In this document: one piece after another, positions 40,752 through 53,000 of the stretch | Layout: each line of letters starts with the position of its first letter | Numbering within the stretch: position 1 is the first letter of the stretch | Assembly (NCBI GenBank): GCA_019828545.1 | Contig: JACVRA010000256.1 | Location: 1 to 64,000, forward strand | Direction of reading: 5' to 3' | Length of the DNA: 64,000 nt | Source: Paracamarosporium sp. OC-R06-R3 | Lineage: Eukaryota > Ascomycota > Dothideomycetes > Pleosporales > Didymosphaeriaceae | The notes under the pieces: generated by a model | What the model was told of the DNA's origin: nothing | Databases searched by the model: none | What the model saw: only the letters and a program-made list of their open reading frames with translations | Position numbers and translations under genes: made by a program

Positions 40752-42715
40752 ATGGCATCGCTCTCATCCATGATGAGGCCGCTGCATCTTCTCATCCTCG
40801 TTTTGACTACTCTTTCCTGGGCCCAAACCGCACCAAATTGTCCCCTTGGTCCAGGTCCCATCTACCCACCTCCTCCAACACATTCGCTCCTCACAACAAC
40901 ATCCTTGTCGTGCGCCCTATCCACCTTAAATCAAACTCTCACCTCTACCCTCCAAAACCACACCAGCGTTCTCAGCGCTTCCAACGTCTCTTTTCACATC
41001 AATGTCTTCTCATCAGACTCAACCCTCCTCGAGTACAACTACCTCGCGCCAGGGCAGGAGCATTCTTTAACAAATGGGCGTGTGGACCACAACACGGTCT
41101 TCCGCATCGGGAGCGTTTCTAAGCTACACACAGTGTACACTCTTCTGGCGGCAACGGGAGTAAAATACTTGAACGACCCGGTCACGAAATGGATTCCAGA
41201 ACTGGCCTCGATGCAATTCGAAGATGATATAAGCACACCTAAGTGGACAGATATAACGGTTGGAGCGCTGGCAGGACATATGGCAGGCGTGAGGGAGCGT
41301 AAGTAATATCCCCTGGGCCTAAGACTTGGGCTGAGCCGGTGTTTAGTGGCCTTGGAGGACCTTTCCACGATCTATGACGCTGGAACGGTAGCGACATACG
41401 GCCTTCCGCCTCTCCCTCCAAGCGACATTCCTAAATGCGGCACTGCCAACGAGCTGCCGGCCTGTTCGAGAGAAGAATTCTTCGCAGGGTTCAAACATCT
41501 CCATCCTGTGACATCGCCGTTCAACATGCCAATCTATTCAAATGTAGCGTTTCAAATCCTGGCATATGCGATTGAGAGCATGACGAACCAAACTTTCGCA
41601 AATGTGTTTGAGAGCACACTTGCGAGACCACTGGGGTGGAGCAGAACGTATTTGACCAGGCCAACAAACATAACAAACTCCATCGTTCCTCTAAATCAGT
41701 CCGTCCTTTCGTGGGACCTAGACGGTGGTGATGGAACTTCGAGCGCGTGAGTATATCGCACATTCCTAGAGAAGACACGAGGGATCGAAGACACAAGGGA
41801 TCGAAGACACTAACGAAGAATAGTAATGGATTGATGTATTCCACCGGAGCGGACATGGCAGCCCTCGGGCAGTCTATCTTGTCTTCAACATTGCTGCCAC
41901 CACATGTGGTCCGCCAATGGCTCAAGCCGATAACCCACACACCCGACCTCCGTTTGGCCGTCGGTATGCCATGGGAGATCCTCCGCTTGGAAGTACCCGT
42001 CCCCTCCTCATCCAACTCCTCAACATCGTCACCAGTGACGCGTATCGTCGACCTGTACACAAAGAACGGCGGCACGGAAACATACAACGCGCAATTTCTC
42101 CTCTCGCCAGACCATAATTTCGGTTTCACCTTCTTAAGCGCTGGCCCACCACCCACAAGCGGACCGGATTTGCGCTTCGCCGCTATGTCAGAGATTAACG
42201 AGATGATTGCTTCGATCTTACTTCCCGCTTTCGAAGCCGCAGCACAGGAGCAAGCCATTACCAACTTCGTGGGCAAATACACCAGCAGTAATTCGAACAA
42301 TTCAAGCGCAAGCTTAGAAATTGTTGCAGGCGACGGTGGGCTAGGACTAGGCATCAAGAACTGGACAGACAATGGTGGAAAGCGCAGCCTGTTGAAAAGT
42401 TATTTTGCTGCGCTGCAGATGGCCGACCCGGATGCCCTGGAGAAAGAACCGAGCCTCCGATTATATCCAGTAAACTTGCAGAACGGAGGCAAAGTGGCAT
42501 TTAGAGGCGTGCTCGAGTATGAGGGAAGCGCGGGTGTGTTTAGCAACAGTAAAACAACGGCGTTTGGAAACAGGTGCGGGGCTTTTGCAGCAGTTGGAAC
42601 GCCGCAATACGGTAATGTTGGACTGGATGATTTTGTATTCGAAGTAGATGGAGATGGGAGAGCGAGGACTATTACGGCGCGGGGGGTGAGGATGACGCTT
42701 CGGAGAGAGAAGTGA
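40752..42715 (+). CDS. Secreted beta-lactamase-like serine hydrolase
   Basis: Exons 40752-41298, 41347-41746 and 41824-42715 give 612 residues. A signal peptide (LHLLILVLTTLSWAQ) is followed by a class C beta-lactamase/transpeptidase-like domain. The nucleophile motif S-V-S-K lies at residues 121-124 (FRIGSVSKLHTVYTLL) and the second motif Y-S-N at 246-248 (MPIYSNVAFQIL). The C-terminal 150 residues form the extra domain of fungal ARB_00930-like proteins, ending in FVFEVDGDGRARTITARGVRMTL. Such secreted hydrolases may act on peptides, esters or lactones; antibiotic hydrolysis is not implied. Many N-glycosylation sequons are present. The second intron is enlarged by a 16-bp tandem repeat. The stop lies 33 bases from the stop of the opposing gene. 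Confidence 0.9.
41781..41810. repeat. Tandem 16-bp repeat in an intron
   Basis: The 14 bases GGGATCGAAGACAC occur at 41781-41794 and 41797-41810, separated by AA, within intron 2 of the beta-lactamase-like gene. A partial third copy (GAAGACAC) lies just upstream. Confidence 0.8.
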
Positions 42716-42748
42716 CCGTTGCTTAACCTCCTGTTTCATTACATAAAT

Positions 42749-43978
42749 CTACTCGTCGTCGTTGGTTTTGAAAGCTACTCTTTTGTTCTTGTTTTTGCTC
42801 TTCGGCTTAGACGCGGGTATGGCAGCGGCGGCATCTAGGTCTTCCTCATCCTCAGACATCAAATCGATGAGGTTGGATGCTTCGTCAACGGTCATTGGTA
42901 CCTCGCCTGCCTGTTGGGCCATTTCTCCCATCCACGCTGCGTCTTCATCTTCAGACTCTTCAGACTCTTCCTCTTCGCCCTCACCCTCGCCCTTGTCGCT
43001 TTTTTCCTTTTTAGGGGCTTTTGCAGGCTTCACTTCAACAGCAAGAGCGCTCCGTTGTGCACGGGACTTGAGCCCTCCTACAATAGCCAAGACGGTAGCC
43101 AGCAATACCCCTAGAGCTACTAGGGCAGAATTTCGAGGATCGTCGTATGCCTTCTGTTTGGAGATTTCCCACTGCTCCACGAAGTCGTGCCTCAGTGAGC
43201 CGATCCTGCCATACTGATCGAATCTCTTCCGCCAGATGAACCGATACGGCGTCCGATATGGCGAGCCCGCTTCGTACACGCCTTCATCGGGACACTTCCA
43301 ATTTTTTCGGGTGCACTCCTTCTCATGGTCTGCCTCAGGTCCCATGTGATCTCCTAGCGAGGTGGAGAGTTCGGCGTACGCTTTCTCCGCTGGTAGGATC
43401 TCGATGCCAGTGATTATATACGAGCGGGCAGGCTCGTTGGACCAGCCTCCTTCGTTCTGATCTTTCATAGCTATTTGCACAACATCCTGTTTCTGGGGGT
43501 CGAAGGCAAAGTCGGTACCTTCAATGCCGGCACCCATGAGGCGGAATCGCAGGACCGGTGCGTGGTTGTAGTATGGCGGGCCGCCCGTCGGATCGCCGTC
43601 GACCAATCTGTCATAATCCAGCGCCAACCTTTTACCACGAGCAGATTTTCCTTCTTCCTTGTCCTCGGCAATCGCTATTACCGCATCGTTGGAGATGTCA
43701 TCAGGCACATCGTACGCCAACAATCGGGGAGGGATGTAGTAGTTCTGCAGCGGCAGGAACGGCGTGCCGTCGAGGAGTAGCGTCTTGTTGTCTGCGGACA
43801 GCTCGAAGTTAAGCAGGACAGCACGGGTGGGTCCGCTGGCTTTTCCGGAGGTGTAGTCGGGGGTGGAAAGCTTGATGATTGCGCTGCGCTGCGGCTGGAG
43901 CCATGTGATTGAGGAGGCAGCAGCGGTGAAGCTGGACTGTGTGAGGACGGAGAAGGCGAGAAGGAGAGGCGGAAGCAT
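42749..43978 (-). CDS. Type I membrane protein with acidic cytosolic tail (DUF7728-like)
   Basis: A single frame encodes 409 residues. It has a signal peptide (MLPPLLLAFSVLTQSSFTAA), a luminal domain of about 260 residues (including PFLPLQNYYIPPRLLAYDVP and a Cys pair near residues 222-229), a membrane segment at about 284-304 (SALVALGVLLATVLAIVGGL), and a highly charged tail with KKEKSDKGEGEGEEEESEESEDED split by basic clusters. The C-terminal KNKNKRVAFKTNDDE is strongly charged. I recall this as a fungal family annotated DUF7728, without known function; an ER or vacuolar membrane location is inferred from topology. It is intronless. Confidence 0.82.
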   Translation of the reverse strand: MLPPLLLAFSVLTQSSFTAAASSITWLQPQRSAIIKLSTPDYTSGKASGPTRAVLLNFELSADNKTLLLDGTPFLPLQNYYIPPRLLAYDVPDDISNDAVIAIAEDKEEGKSARGKRLALDYDRLVDGDPTGGPPYYNHAPVLRFRLMGAGIEGTDFAFDPQKQDVVQIAMKDQNEGGWSNEPARSYIITGIEILPAEKAYAELSTSLGDHMGPEADHEKECTRKNWKCPDEGVYEAGSPYRTPYRFIWRKRFDQYGRIGSLRHDFVEQWEISKQKAYDDPRNSALVALGVLLATVLAIVGGLKSRAQRSALAVEVKPAKAPKKEKSDKGEGEGEEEESEESEDEDAAWMGEMAQQAGEVPMTVDEASNLIDLMSEDEEDLDAAAAIPASKPKSKNKNKRVAFKTNDDE

Positions 43979-44798
43979 CTTGAGGAGGGTAGAAAGGAAC
44001 GTGGTGGGTGCAAGGAGAGGCTGAAGCTAGCAGTGGGAGGTGCGGCGGAAAATAAAATCTCGGAACGCGAGGGCGTTTCCGAGGATTCCGAGACTTGACC
44101 TCACGAAGGGTCTGTCGCCTACGACTTGCGATTTTGCAATGCATTGCTTTCCAAGGGCTAATAAGCTGGGATGATATCTAGTTTCGTATCAAACCTTGGA
44201 AACGTTCGAAGCACATGTTCATCAGCACATCACTGGAGGCATAGTTCCAGGCGGTCATAGTCTCTCTGGGCGCAGAACCGGACTGTCAATTTTACTCTGC
44301 TCGCAAGAAAAAAGCTCGCTGTTGATCAACAATGATCGTTGGGCTGAGCGCTGTACAGCAGGTCAATCGACGGGTCCGGAACTGCGCCCTGCTGGAAGTA
44401 TGGGTTAATATAATATGGGTATGAGTGAGTCGACGGGCTTGGTGCGTTGTCGGTGCTGCTGCTGCTGCTGCCGCCATCGGGCTCACGCGGGGCGTACCGG
44501 CAGCGACGCATGCTTTCAGCCTACAACATGTCAACATGTGTATATTGTATATTGTCGCGACGGGGGCGAGGCAGCGTCGGCGGATAGCAGCAGGCAATAT
44601 AGCAGGCGTGCTGACAGGCGGGCGGCGCGGCCCAATCAGCGCGGGCGTCGCCGGGGCAAAGTGCGGAGGCGGGAAGCAGCTCAGCTCACGTGCTGCAACC
44701 GCAGGCCGCGGTTTGCTTGTCCTCCACCTCGCATCACGAGAGCCCTTGGGCGTGGGATATTGCTACCGCATGCTGCCCGGTGTCGCAGCGCCGCCGCC
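43979..44798. other. Divergent promoter region with a CCAAT motif
   Basis: 820 bases between divergent genes. A CCAAT box lies at 44632-44636, 163 bases before the regulator start at 44799. The proximal half is GC-rich with CTG repeats near 44455-44475. No gene is seen. Confidence 0.55.
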
Positions 44799-47077
44799 AT
44801 GAGCACCATGATCACCTTCGCGGCGAACAACGAGTTCTTCAGGAAGCGCAAGCGTACCGGCCCCCGTGCTGTCTCCGCGAGCCAGGTTGCTAATGTGGCT
44901 CCACAGGCGTCCACCGCGCGTGCGAGTCGTGCAAGAAACGACGGGTAAGCATCCCTCAGCAGCCGCACGCAGCGCGCTCTAACCGTCCAGTAGAAGCGAT
45001 GCAGCCATACCTTCGACGACGACGCCGATGCCGGAAGCTCTACCAAAAGCGGGCAGCCCGCCAACCATGCTCCCCAGGACCCTCATCCACCAAACGCCAG
45101 CTATCATGATCAGCGAGGCCAGCGCGATGGGGCCATCTCCTCCATGGCCCCCTACAGCCCGTCCGACGACCCGCCCGCCCAGACGCCTCCCAACTTCCTC
45201 GGCTACCTGAACCCAGAGGCCGTCCTCAGGGAGCATGTCTACTCGGACAAGGGAAAGGCAACCCAGTCCCCCGTCATCCCCTCCATCGGCCAGTGGATAG
45301 AGGGCGAGAATCCCGCTCTGGGTAGACCCTCCACGGGCCAGCTTGGATCAGTACCCTCGAGGTTCGATGACACCAACCCAGCTGCCACTCAGGATACCAA
45401 AATCCAACGAGCTCTCCGCCACTATCTGGAAACAGTAGGCGTCACCATCCTGCCGCCCCGTGAGTGTCAAGATGGCCTCCTGAACCTGTACTTCAACTAC
45501 GTCCATCCACTGCTCCCGCTCATTGACCAAGATGTCTTCTCAGAACGATACACTCAAGGGAACGAATCCCGTCTGTTGATGCAAGCAATATGTATCGTAG
45601 CATCCAAGCACGCCGATGCTGCCAACTATCTGTGTTTGGGCGACGACCCCCGTAAAATGGGGCCGCGGGAATTCTCTCACCGGCTGTACAATGCTGTCAT
45701 CGCAGGCATTGAAGCCAAGCTAGAAAGGAATCGCGTCGTGTTGATACAGGTACTTGCGCTCATATCATTGCATTGCGAAGGCCCCGACGGTGCTGAGCAG
45801 GCGTCTATGCATCTTGCGCAGGCTATACACCATGCACACACCTTCGGGCTGCAGTTTGGACATCAGTGGAAGAACCAAAAGTCAGATGATCAAGAAAACT
45901 TGGAAGATCTTTTTTGGTGTCTTTGGAGCTTAGACAAGATCAATGCTTGCATGAACGGACGGCCGCTCTTGATGCACGAGCGTGATAACAGTCTCACAAA
46001 GCTGCCAACGGATCCAGAAAAGAGATCTAGTCCGTTCGGTGTGTGGCTTCAGATATCAGAAATGTTGGACAAGGTTATCGATTACTATAGACCCGGAAGC
46101 AAATCGGAAGAGACGGGCTGGGAAGGTGACGACTTCTTAGGTTTCGAAGAGATGGTTGGCGATGGCGAGGATAAGCTCGAGGGTCCCATTATGAGTGAGT
46201 GTTTTCTGGAGTATAGGGGCAAAACACTAATCACATAGGCCTGCTTTCTCTTTTCCACCACACCATGTGTATGGCGTCACACAAGTCGCTATCTATCAAC
46301 GCCCCCGTCAAGTCAACGCCATCATACGTTCGTCAGAGTCTATCAGCGACCCGAGTAATTCACCTGCTCAATGCAGAGGCTCCGGAACGTCTGCCACCTT
46401 TACCTTTAGTCCCCTACGCACTATCCGTCGCACTAAGCGTGGTATACCGGCACTTCCGCTCTAGAAGGCTAAAAGTGCACATCAACCGCGCAACCGAAGA
46501 ATTGAAGCAATGCGTCGTCCTACTCAACCGCCTGCGCTATGCGTGGTGGGCAGCCGGCACAATGGCTGATTTGGGCACTGCCGTCCTGAATAATGCAGAC
46601 CGTAACACACGGACTGCAACCACGCCTGCCCACGTCCCTGACCACCCGCATCATCCCGCAACCAAACCGGACCCTGCAAGTGCTCACAGCCAGCATCAAC
46701 ACCACGCGTCGACTCCAAGCAACTGGCAAACCCTCGATAACGCCACGCCGATTGACCCGCGCCTGCAAAATCCGAATCCGACTTCTGCACCGATGACAAA
46801 TCTCTTAAATCCGCTTCCACCACCGCCTACACCAGGTCAGCATCCGACGAGCAGTGAGCGTGCGTCTCACACCCATCATCCCGGTGCAACCCCACAGATG
46901 GCGCATGCGGGCCAACCCTTCGACTTTTCAGAGGCGAGCCCAGACTGGCTGAACTTCGATACAGCATTCGAGAACTTCGAAGGCCTGCTAGGAAGCTCTG
47001 GCGCTGACTTGAGTAATGAGCTGTTTAGGCCATTGAATTACGAGAGTTTGGATGGGTTTTTGGATACAGGCAACTAA
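44799..47077 (+). CDS. Zn2Cys6 fungal transcription factor
   Basis: Exons 44799-44853, 44907-44944, 44994-46194 and 46239-47077 give 710 residues. The joined N-terminus FRKRKR-VHRACESCKKRR-KRCSHTFDD carries the first three zinc-cluster cysteines (CxxCxxxxxxC), but the second half typical of such clusters is missing or degenerate: SHTFDDDADAGSS follows instead. Relatives with RACESCKKRRKRCSH also lack a clear second CxxC, so this may be normal. The middle has the fungal-specific factor domain (FLGYLNPEAVL, LNLYFNYVHPLLPLIDQDVF, AICIVASKHADAANYL, FWCLWSLDKINACMNGRP), and the C-terminus is Pro/Asn/Thr-rich, likely an activation region. The third exon starts after a tandem CAGTAG acceptor; use of the first AG would put a stop in frame. 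Targets are unknown. Confidence 0.85.
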
Positions 47078-50000
47078 GTCGTTGGGTAAGGGAATGCTGG
47101 GGCCGCATATCAATGATGAGTGGGCAGCATAGAATCTCTGCGAGAAAGTTGAGTGTATAGTTTCGTGTGTTTCTGTAGATATTTCATTTTTCTCATGCCA
47201 GTACATAGTCATTTAGGATATGGTAATCACTGCGATGGATATTTACTTTGTAAACGATGGGGTTTTGTCAGGCATATTGGATTCGGATCAGGGAAAAGGG
47301 AAAGAGCACACCTGGGAGTTTTCAGGGGTTCTGTAGTATACCATTGCTCACATATTAATATTTTTTTCTCTCCTTTTCCTTGAAGAGTGCGTCTACGGAT
47401 TGTGTGGCTTCGTCACTTCATAAAGTTGACAAGCGAGAGGGACTCTTGTTTGTTGTTTGGCTCCAATGATTGACGTTACTTGTACGATACTCTATAGTTT
47501 AAGGCTGTGTCTATGTTAACCAACGAGCTGGACGACAGACAGGAGAGCCACTCATGTGGTATCGCTGGCTGAGTCTCGAGCAGTAGGCGTAGTCACGAGA
47601 TAAAGCGATGTGGCTATCGTTTGTAACAAGCAATATCTATTTCTCTCACTAAGGATAGATCAATCACGTACGAAGCACTGTACGTATGGATACGGGTGCG
47701 CGCTGTGCCTATGCTACCAGGCTAGTTTCTTTACGGTCGAGGAGAAAACGATGGTTCCCTGTCTGATGAGAGAGCGAGCTTGCCTGCGTTGCAGACATGT
47801 CAACTGCATTTCGTGCACGTATATAAATGCTGGTGTTTACGCGTTACTTCTAGGAAGTGCAACCTACGTGTAGAAGTACGTTCACACTCTTGCTCGGATT
47901 CGCCCGATAGGTACACATACACTGTCCTAGGATCGAGAGACTTGTATTATACACGACGTAGGGTCTTCGACTTCGACGCAAACGTCGAGGCATTGGTCGA
48001 TACGGGGGATGTGTGCGATCATAGCATGTCGGGTATGTTTATCTGCATCTAGGATGACGCACTCAATGTGCTTTTCTGCTCATGTATGTCCTGCATCGAT
48101 CGGTGGGACCTTCATTGGAGTGGCTGCTCATCTCCAGATCGAGTTTGTAGGACTGAGTGGTTTACGGTAGTCGATCGCCTCGGCTTCGGTCAATACGAAG
48201 GTCAGGTTTTTTGAGGGCGTTTTCTGAGTGCGGTTTCTAAAGTGCGGTTCAGTTTGCAGTGCCGAGGAGGAATGTCAGTGTACGGAAGGGAGACGAGTGC
48301 GTGCAAGGGGCAGGTATGATCGCTTCGCCGGCGGAGAGGAATATAGGGAGATGAAATCGATGGTCGATTGCAGTGGACGAGTCTGCGTCTAAAAGGCTAG
48401 AATTGGGAGGACAGCACGTAAATGGTTCGTCTGATGAGCGTTAGTATGGAGTAGTTAGCCAGCGTAAAGTAGAATCTCTGGTGACGACTCTTTCTTCTTG
48501 TGAACGACTCCGTTCAGGGTCAAACATGGAAATTACAAGCGGCTAGATTACAGCAAAAAGTGGCTAATTTTCGAAGGGGAAAAGCCTGGAGTGATAATTC
48601 TTGCTCAGTAAAAGGGGCAGAACAGCGCTGTGAGCTGCTCTGTAGCACCGACGGGAAAGCGAGATGGAGTGCACGCTCCACGGTGCGAGCATCTCGACCA
48701 AGAAAACACTAGGCACTCCATAGGAATGTCTTCGGCATCCTTGATGAAACGACGCAAGGCTTTCCAGTTTCGAAGACTGGCGCTTTCCCAACAGCAGCAA
48801 ATGCACTCTTCTTAGAATATCGCAGTAGATGAGCGTCGTCAAAGGCACAGTTCAAGATCACCAGAATAGCAGCGGTGTGCTTGAAGGTGCATGTTGTCCA
48901 TACTCGCACCAAAATAGCACGGCAAGTGACGGTCCCGGAAGCGCCCATCAACAATCACACACACCATGGTGTTCCACCGCACATGTTCTCTTCGCAATCG
49001 CACATGCCCAGCACCATAATTAGATGACGACAGACGGCCGGCTCATTCTATCTTTTCGAACAGCACCATCCGTGCGTATCTGGAACCCTTGCTATTTCCA
49101 GAAAGTCGAGCTAGCCCTGGTGTTTCAACCAGATGACCTCACGCCGCACCAACGGTGCACGCACACGCAAGAGCAACACCCCACGGCTGCGGCACGCACG
49201 GTCAGACTAGGTCAGCACAGAAGTCGTCGCTTGGATGCTATGTTCAAGGCCTACCAGCAGTTGGATGCCAAACATCCTTCAGACCGGTTCGTGGGGTCGA
49301 TCCAAAAGTTCACAAGTGATGTACAGGTACGTGCTGGTTGGACCCGCGATACGGTACGGGTGCGGTACGGTGCAGTTCATCGTGCAAGTGTGTGTGCGCG
49401 CACCTGCATCTGCACCACCATTTCACATCTGACGCCCATGCCATCGGTCTAGGAGACGCACGTCTTCCCCAGACTGCGATCCATCGGCTGGCCTGATGCG
49501 GAAGGGGTGGACAGGAGGATGGCGTCTACGCGAGCGTTGGTGGAGGCGCGTACGGATATTGGACCCAGGGCTACGCTCCATCGAGTGTAGCTACTGTGTA
49601 AGATGGTGCTCTCGCAATCCGATGCAGGACGTGTGTTTGCGAGCTTCTTTCTTCGTCAGCTGGGCGTGCGATTCCGCATCCCCACTCTGCCTGCGCCTGC
49701 GCCGCACACCCGCGTTTCACGTCGTCTCTCGCGGAGCGCCTGGTTCCCGGCGCAGCGGCTAGACTACGAAGACGATGGGAACGGTAGCTCGTGGCTATGT
49801 CCTTCGCCTAGTGATCCGAGATGTCATCGAACGGAAGGGTCGAGCACGGCAAGGGTGTTCGTGATGGAGGACGCAGTCCAGGGCAAAACACGGACCCCAA
49901 AGGCGCTTGAGCGCTCCGCATACTGAGGCGTTGACGAGGGCGTGGTGAGGAGGGCGTCCGGGTGTAGGATGCTGCAAGGCGGGACCATTGGAGGCCGTAT

Positions 50001-53000
50001 AAAGCGTGATGCTGACGTTGAATCCTTCGCAGTCCGAGCTGCAGGTCACACAGCCTTATGACGAGCGTAGACTTCTTACGCGCGGAAGTAAGATTGGTGA
50101 CTTTGCAGTCACCGAAGGAATAGTAGAGCAGCTGCTTTTGGTGGCCCTGTAGGTCCTAAAGCGTCTATAGGCGTGATTACTGGACCGTTTGGGAGTATTG
50201 ATTCGTGGTTGGGGGCCAGCGGTAATTTGCGTTTGTACTACAAGGCAACTCCGCAACGTGAAGACTTCACGCAGCCTGCAGCTTCGCGGTATCCGAACAC
50301 TATGGAAATCTGCTGGAGGACTTGATCAACCGCCTGTGGCGCGTATGTCACTTGCTCACTGGTCTTGCTGCAGCATCGTATTGAGACCGAAATTGATTCC
50401 GAAGGACGCCGTCCTTCAAGAGCTATCGCCGTAGTCTTTGCACAAGCGCTCGATGGTGTACATGGTCATGGTAGACTACATGCGCCGTACCATATGCATG
50501 CCTCAGCTGATGGCTAGGCCATAACAACAATTCCTGATGGTGGAACGACGGCCTATTCCGAAAGCTTGGGTGGTTCAACCGCACGGGCACCTACTCAACG
50601 GCAGCTCTTGGTTTACAGCTTCTACTCGAACCCGCTGGATCTTGGTAGAAGCCCAATACGGCCCGGATTCATTCCATTGGTCGACCCAACGGCGGCCGTT
50701 TCGCTACCGGTAGGTTGTTCGGCGTCGAAGAAAGGAATAGTGGGCAGGTGCCGGGAGTTCTTGGTATGACGCTCTACATTCTGCAGGGCAAGACGCGACC
50801 GGTGGTTAGGCATGAAATAAAGTGAACCGCGTGCGATGGGCCGATATTGGTGTACAAGTGTCGACAAAGTTGCTGACCTGGGACGGAGGTCGCATGCTCA
50901 TCTGACAATGTCTCTCGTATGTACAGCACGTGTATTTGATGATGAACACTTGGGCGGCGCATTCACATGAGCTAAAGCACTTGTTGCAGGCTGGCGATGG
51001 TAGAATTCCTTGCGTTGCACCGATGGATCAAGCGAGCATCATCTGTCTAACAAGTTCGCACCTGATGAACATCCTCCGATCGATGGACAGCAGTGAGCAT
51101 GTTTGCATGGATACTGGTTGTGTTGATCTTTGCAGGTGATCGAACGAATCGCACAAAAGATGCTTTCATCGGTACTTCCCTTCCAGATTAAAGATCTGAC
51201 CTCAGCGTCCTGCAGTGGTGGATGAAACGTAGGGCTCCGTCATCACGGGTCGATCACCATCATCTATTCGTAAACCATTAATTCCACGATCACTACTGGG
51301 CTTCACAGGCGCAAGCACATTGTTCGGCACGCACCGCTCAGCAGAGCTCTTTATAGAATCAATCGCATGGTACCCGCGCGCGCTGACTGCTGGCCTGTTT
51401 CGAATTCTTGTTGGCCGAGTCGCTGCTGGGGTCGTCCTGGCAGCATTAATCTAACATGGCGCTCTCCAAGACGGCGAACCCATGCATCCAAAGCATGAAC
51501 AACGAGAACAGAATGTTTCCGGAAGCATAGCAGCGAAACGCCCATGGCTGGAGATGATGTCTTAGATCTGCTGGCGGTGCGGGCAGTCTCTAGCCAATCA
51601 CAGCTGCGATGCATAGCAAAGCTGAGAGTGAGCGGGTGTGGGAGAAAATTTGGCAAGGGATCGTACGTCGCATGGCCAGTCAAGACGGGCAGTGAGCGGC
51701 AAGGGAGATGGTGGACATGGAGATTGCCTCAACAACGCAACACGGTGGTGCTGTGTGGTGTCATAGGTCCATCACTTGCCAACCCGAGGGTTCTAGACGA
51801 GGCCTGGAATCCCTTGACTAGAGAGGGTGGTGGGTCGGTGTGAGGCGCTGCGGAAGATCTTCGCCAAAGCGACGGCGTCAGTCGCGGTCGAGGGCCTCAG
51901 GAATCCACGCCGTGAGGCGGCCACGTTGCGGAAAGGCAAAGTGATCGGGCCGGGCGATGGCACGACAGTGACCTTGGTTGGGTTTCGTTGCAATCAGACC
52001 CTGCAGGGGCGCGGCACGCTACGCAGGATAGCGTTGGCTAGCATGAAGGGGTGAAAGTCTTGTTCACGGCGGAGCCAGGTGGAGCAGAGGCATATCGATA
52101 ACATGTTTGGATCCACCAGGCGATGTTGTGCCAGTGGATGGATCACGGGGAAAGTGACAAGGCGGCTAGGCCGGGTTGGGGCTAGCGGGGAGGTGCCCAA
52201 GGCTCAAGCAGCGGTGAGCGACCTGACAATTCCGCTGAGACAGTTTGAGTGCGCACTGGAGCCTGCTGCGGAGCACATGAGTTTGAGGAGTCCGTTCTGC
52301 GACCGAGGTGCAGCCAACTGAGCCCGTCGCGCGATAGCCGGAGAGCACTGGCATGGCGGAGAGATCCACTGGTTTGGTGGGCCTCTGAGCAGGCGTTGTC
52401 ACTGTGCAGAGCAAGCAGGCGGTTCCAATATTGGGAGGGCGAGGGGCCCAGGGGCAGCGACTGTCTCTGTTGGAGACAAAGTCTAAAAGAGGCATGTCGG
52501 TGAAAGCAGCGGCTATGGCTACGGCTACAGAGGGATCCGCGGCCGCGTCGTTGGGAGCAGGGCGGAATGTGGAATGAGCAACGAGGAATGTGGGCGGGAT
52601 GGGGTGTACAATGGGCGTGACGACGAGTGCAGCGGGTGCAATCTCGGGCGGGCATGATCAGCGCCATGTGTGATGGGGGCAGCGAAAAACCTGCAGCCCC
52701 CGGCACAGGGGCCGGATCGGGGCAAGCGTGCGGGCAAGCCTGAGGGCAATGCTTCCAACGGGCGTGGATACGAGGCCGGCAGAATTCCCTTGCAGACTAT
52801 TTGGATCGGCGCCCCTTTGAGCGTCGCGAGCGGTTCGCCGCTGGGGGAGGGCGGTTCGGGGTCGTGGCCAGGAGATTGCGCAAGCGCCACCAGTGAGTCA
52901 GAGGGCGGCACGATTGGGCGGCGGGCAAAGGCTGTGGAAAATTCTACGTGGCGTGGCGTGTCACTGGCTGCTAGTCATGGCAAGATTGTCAATACGCGGG

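Noticed and set aside
41521..42372. 283-codon minus-strand open frame
   Set aside because: It is antisense to the well-supported beta-lactamase-like gene and has no domain.
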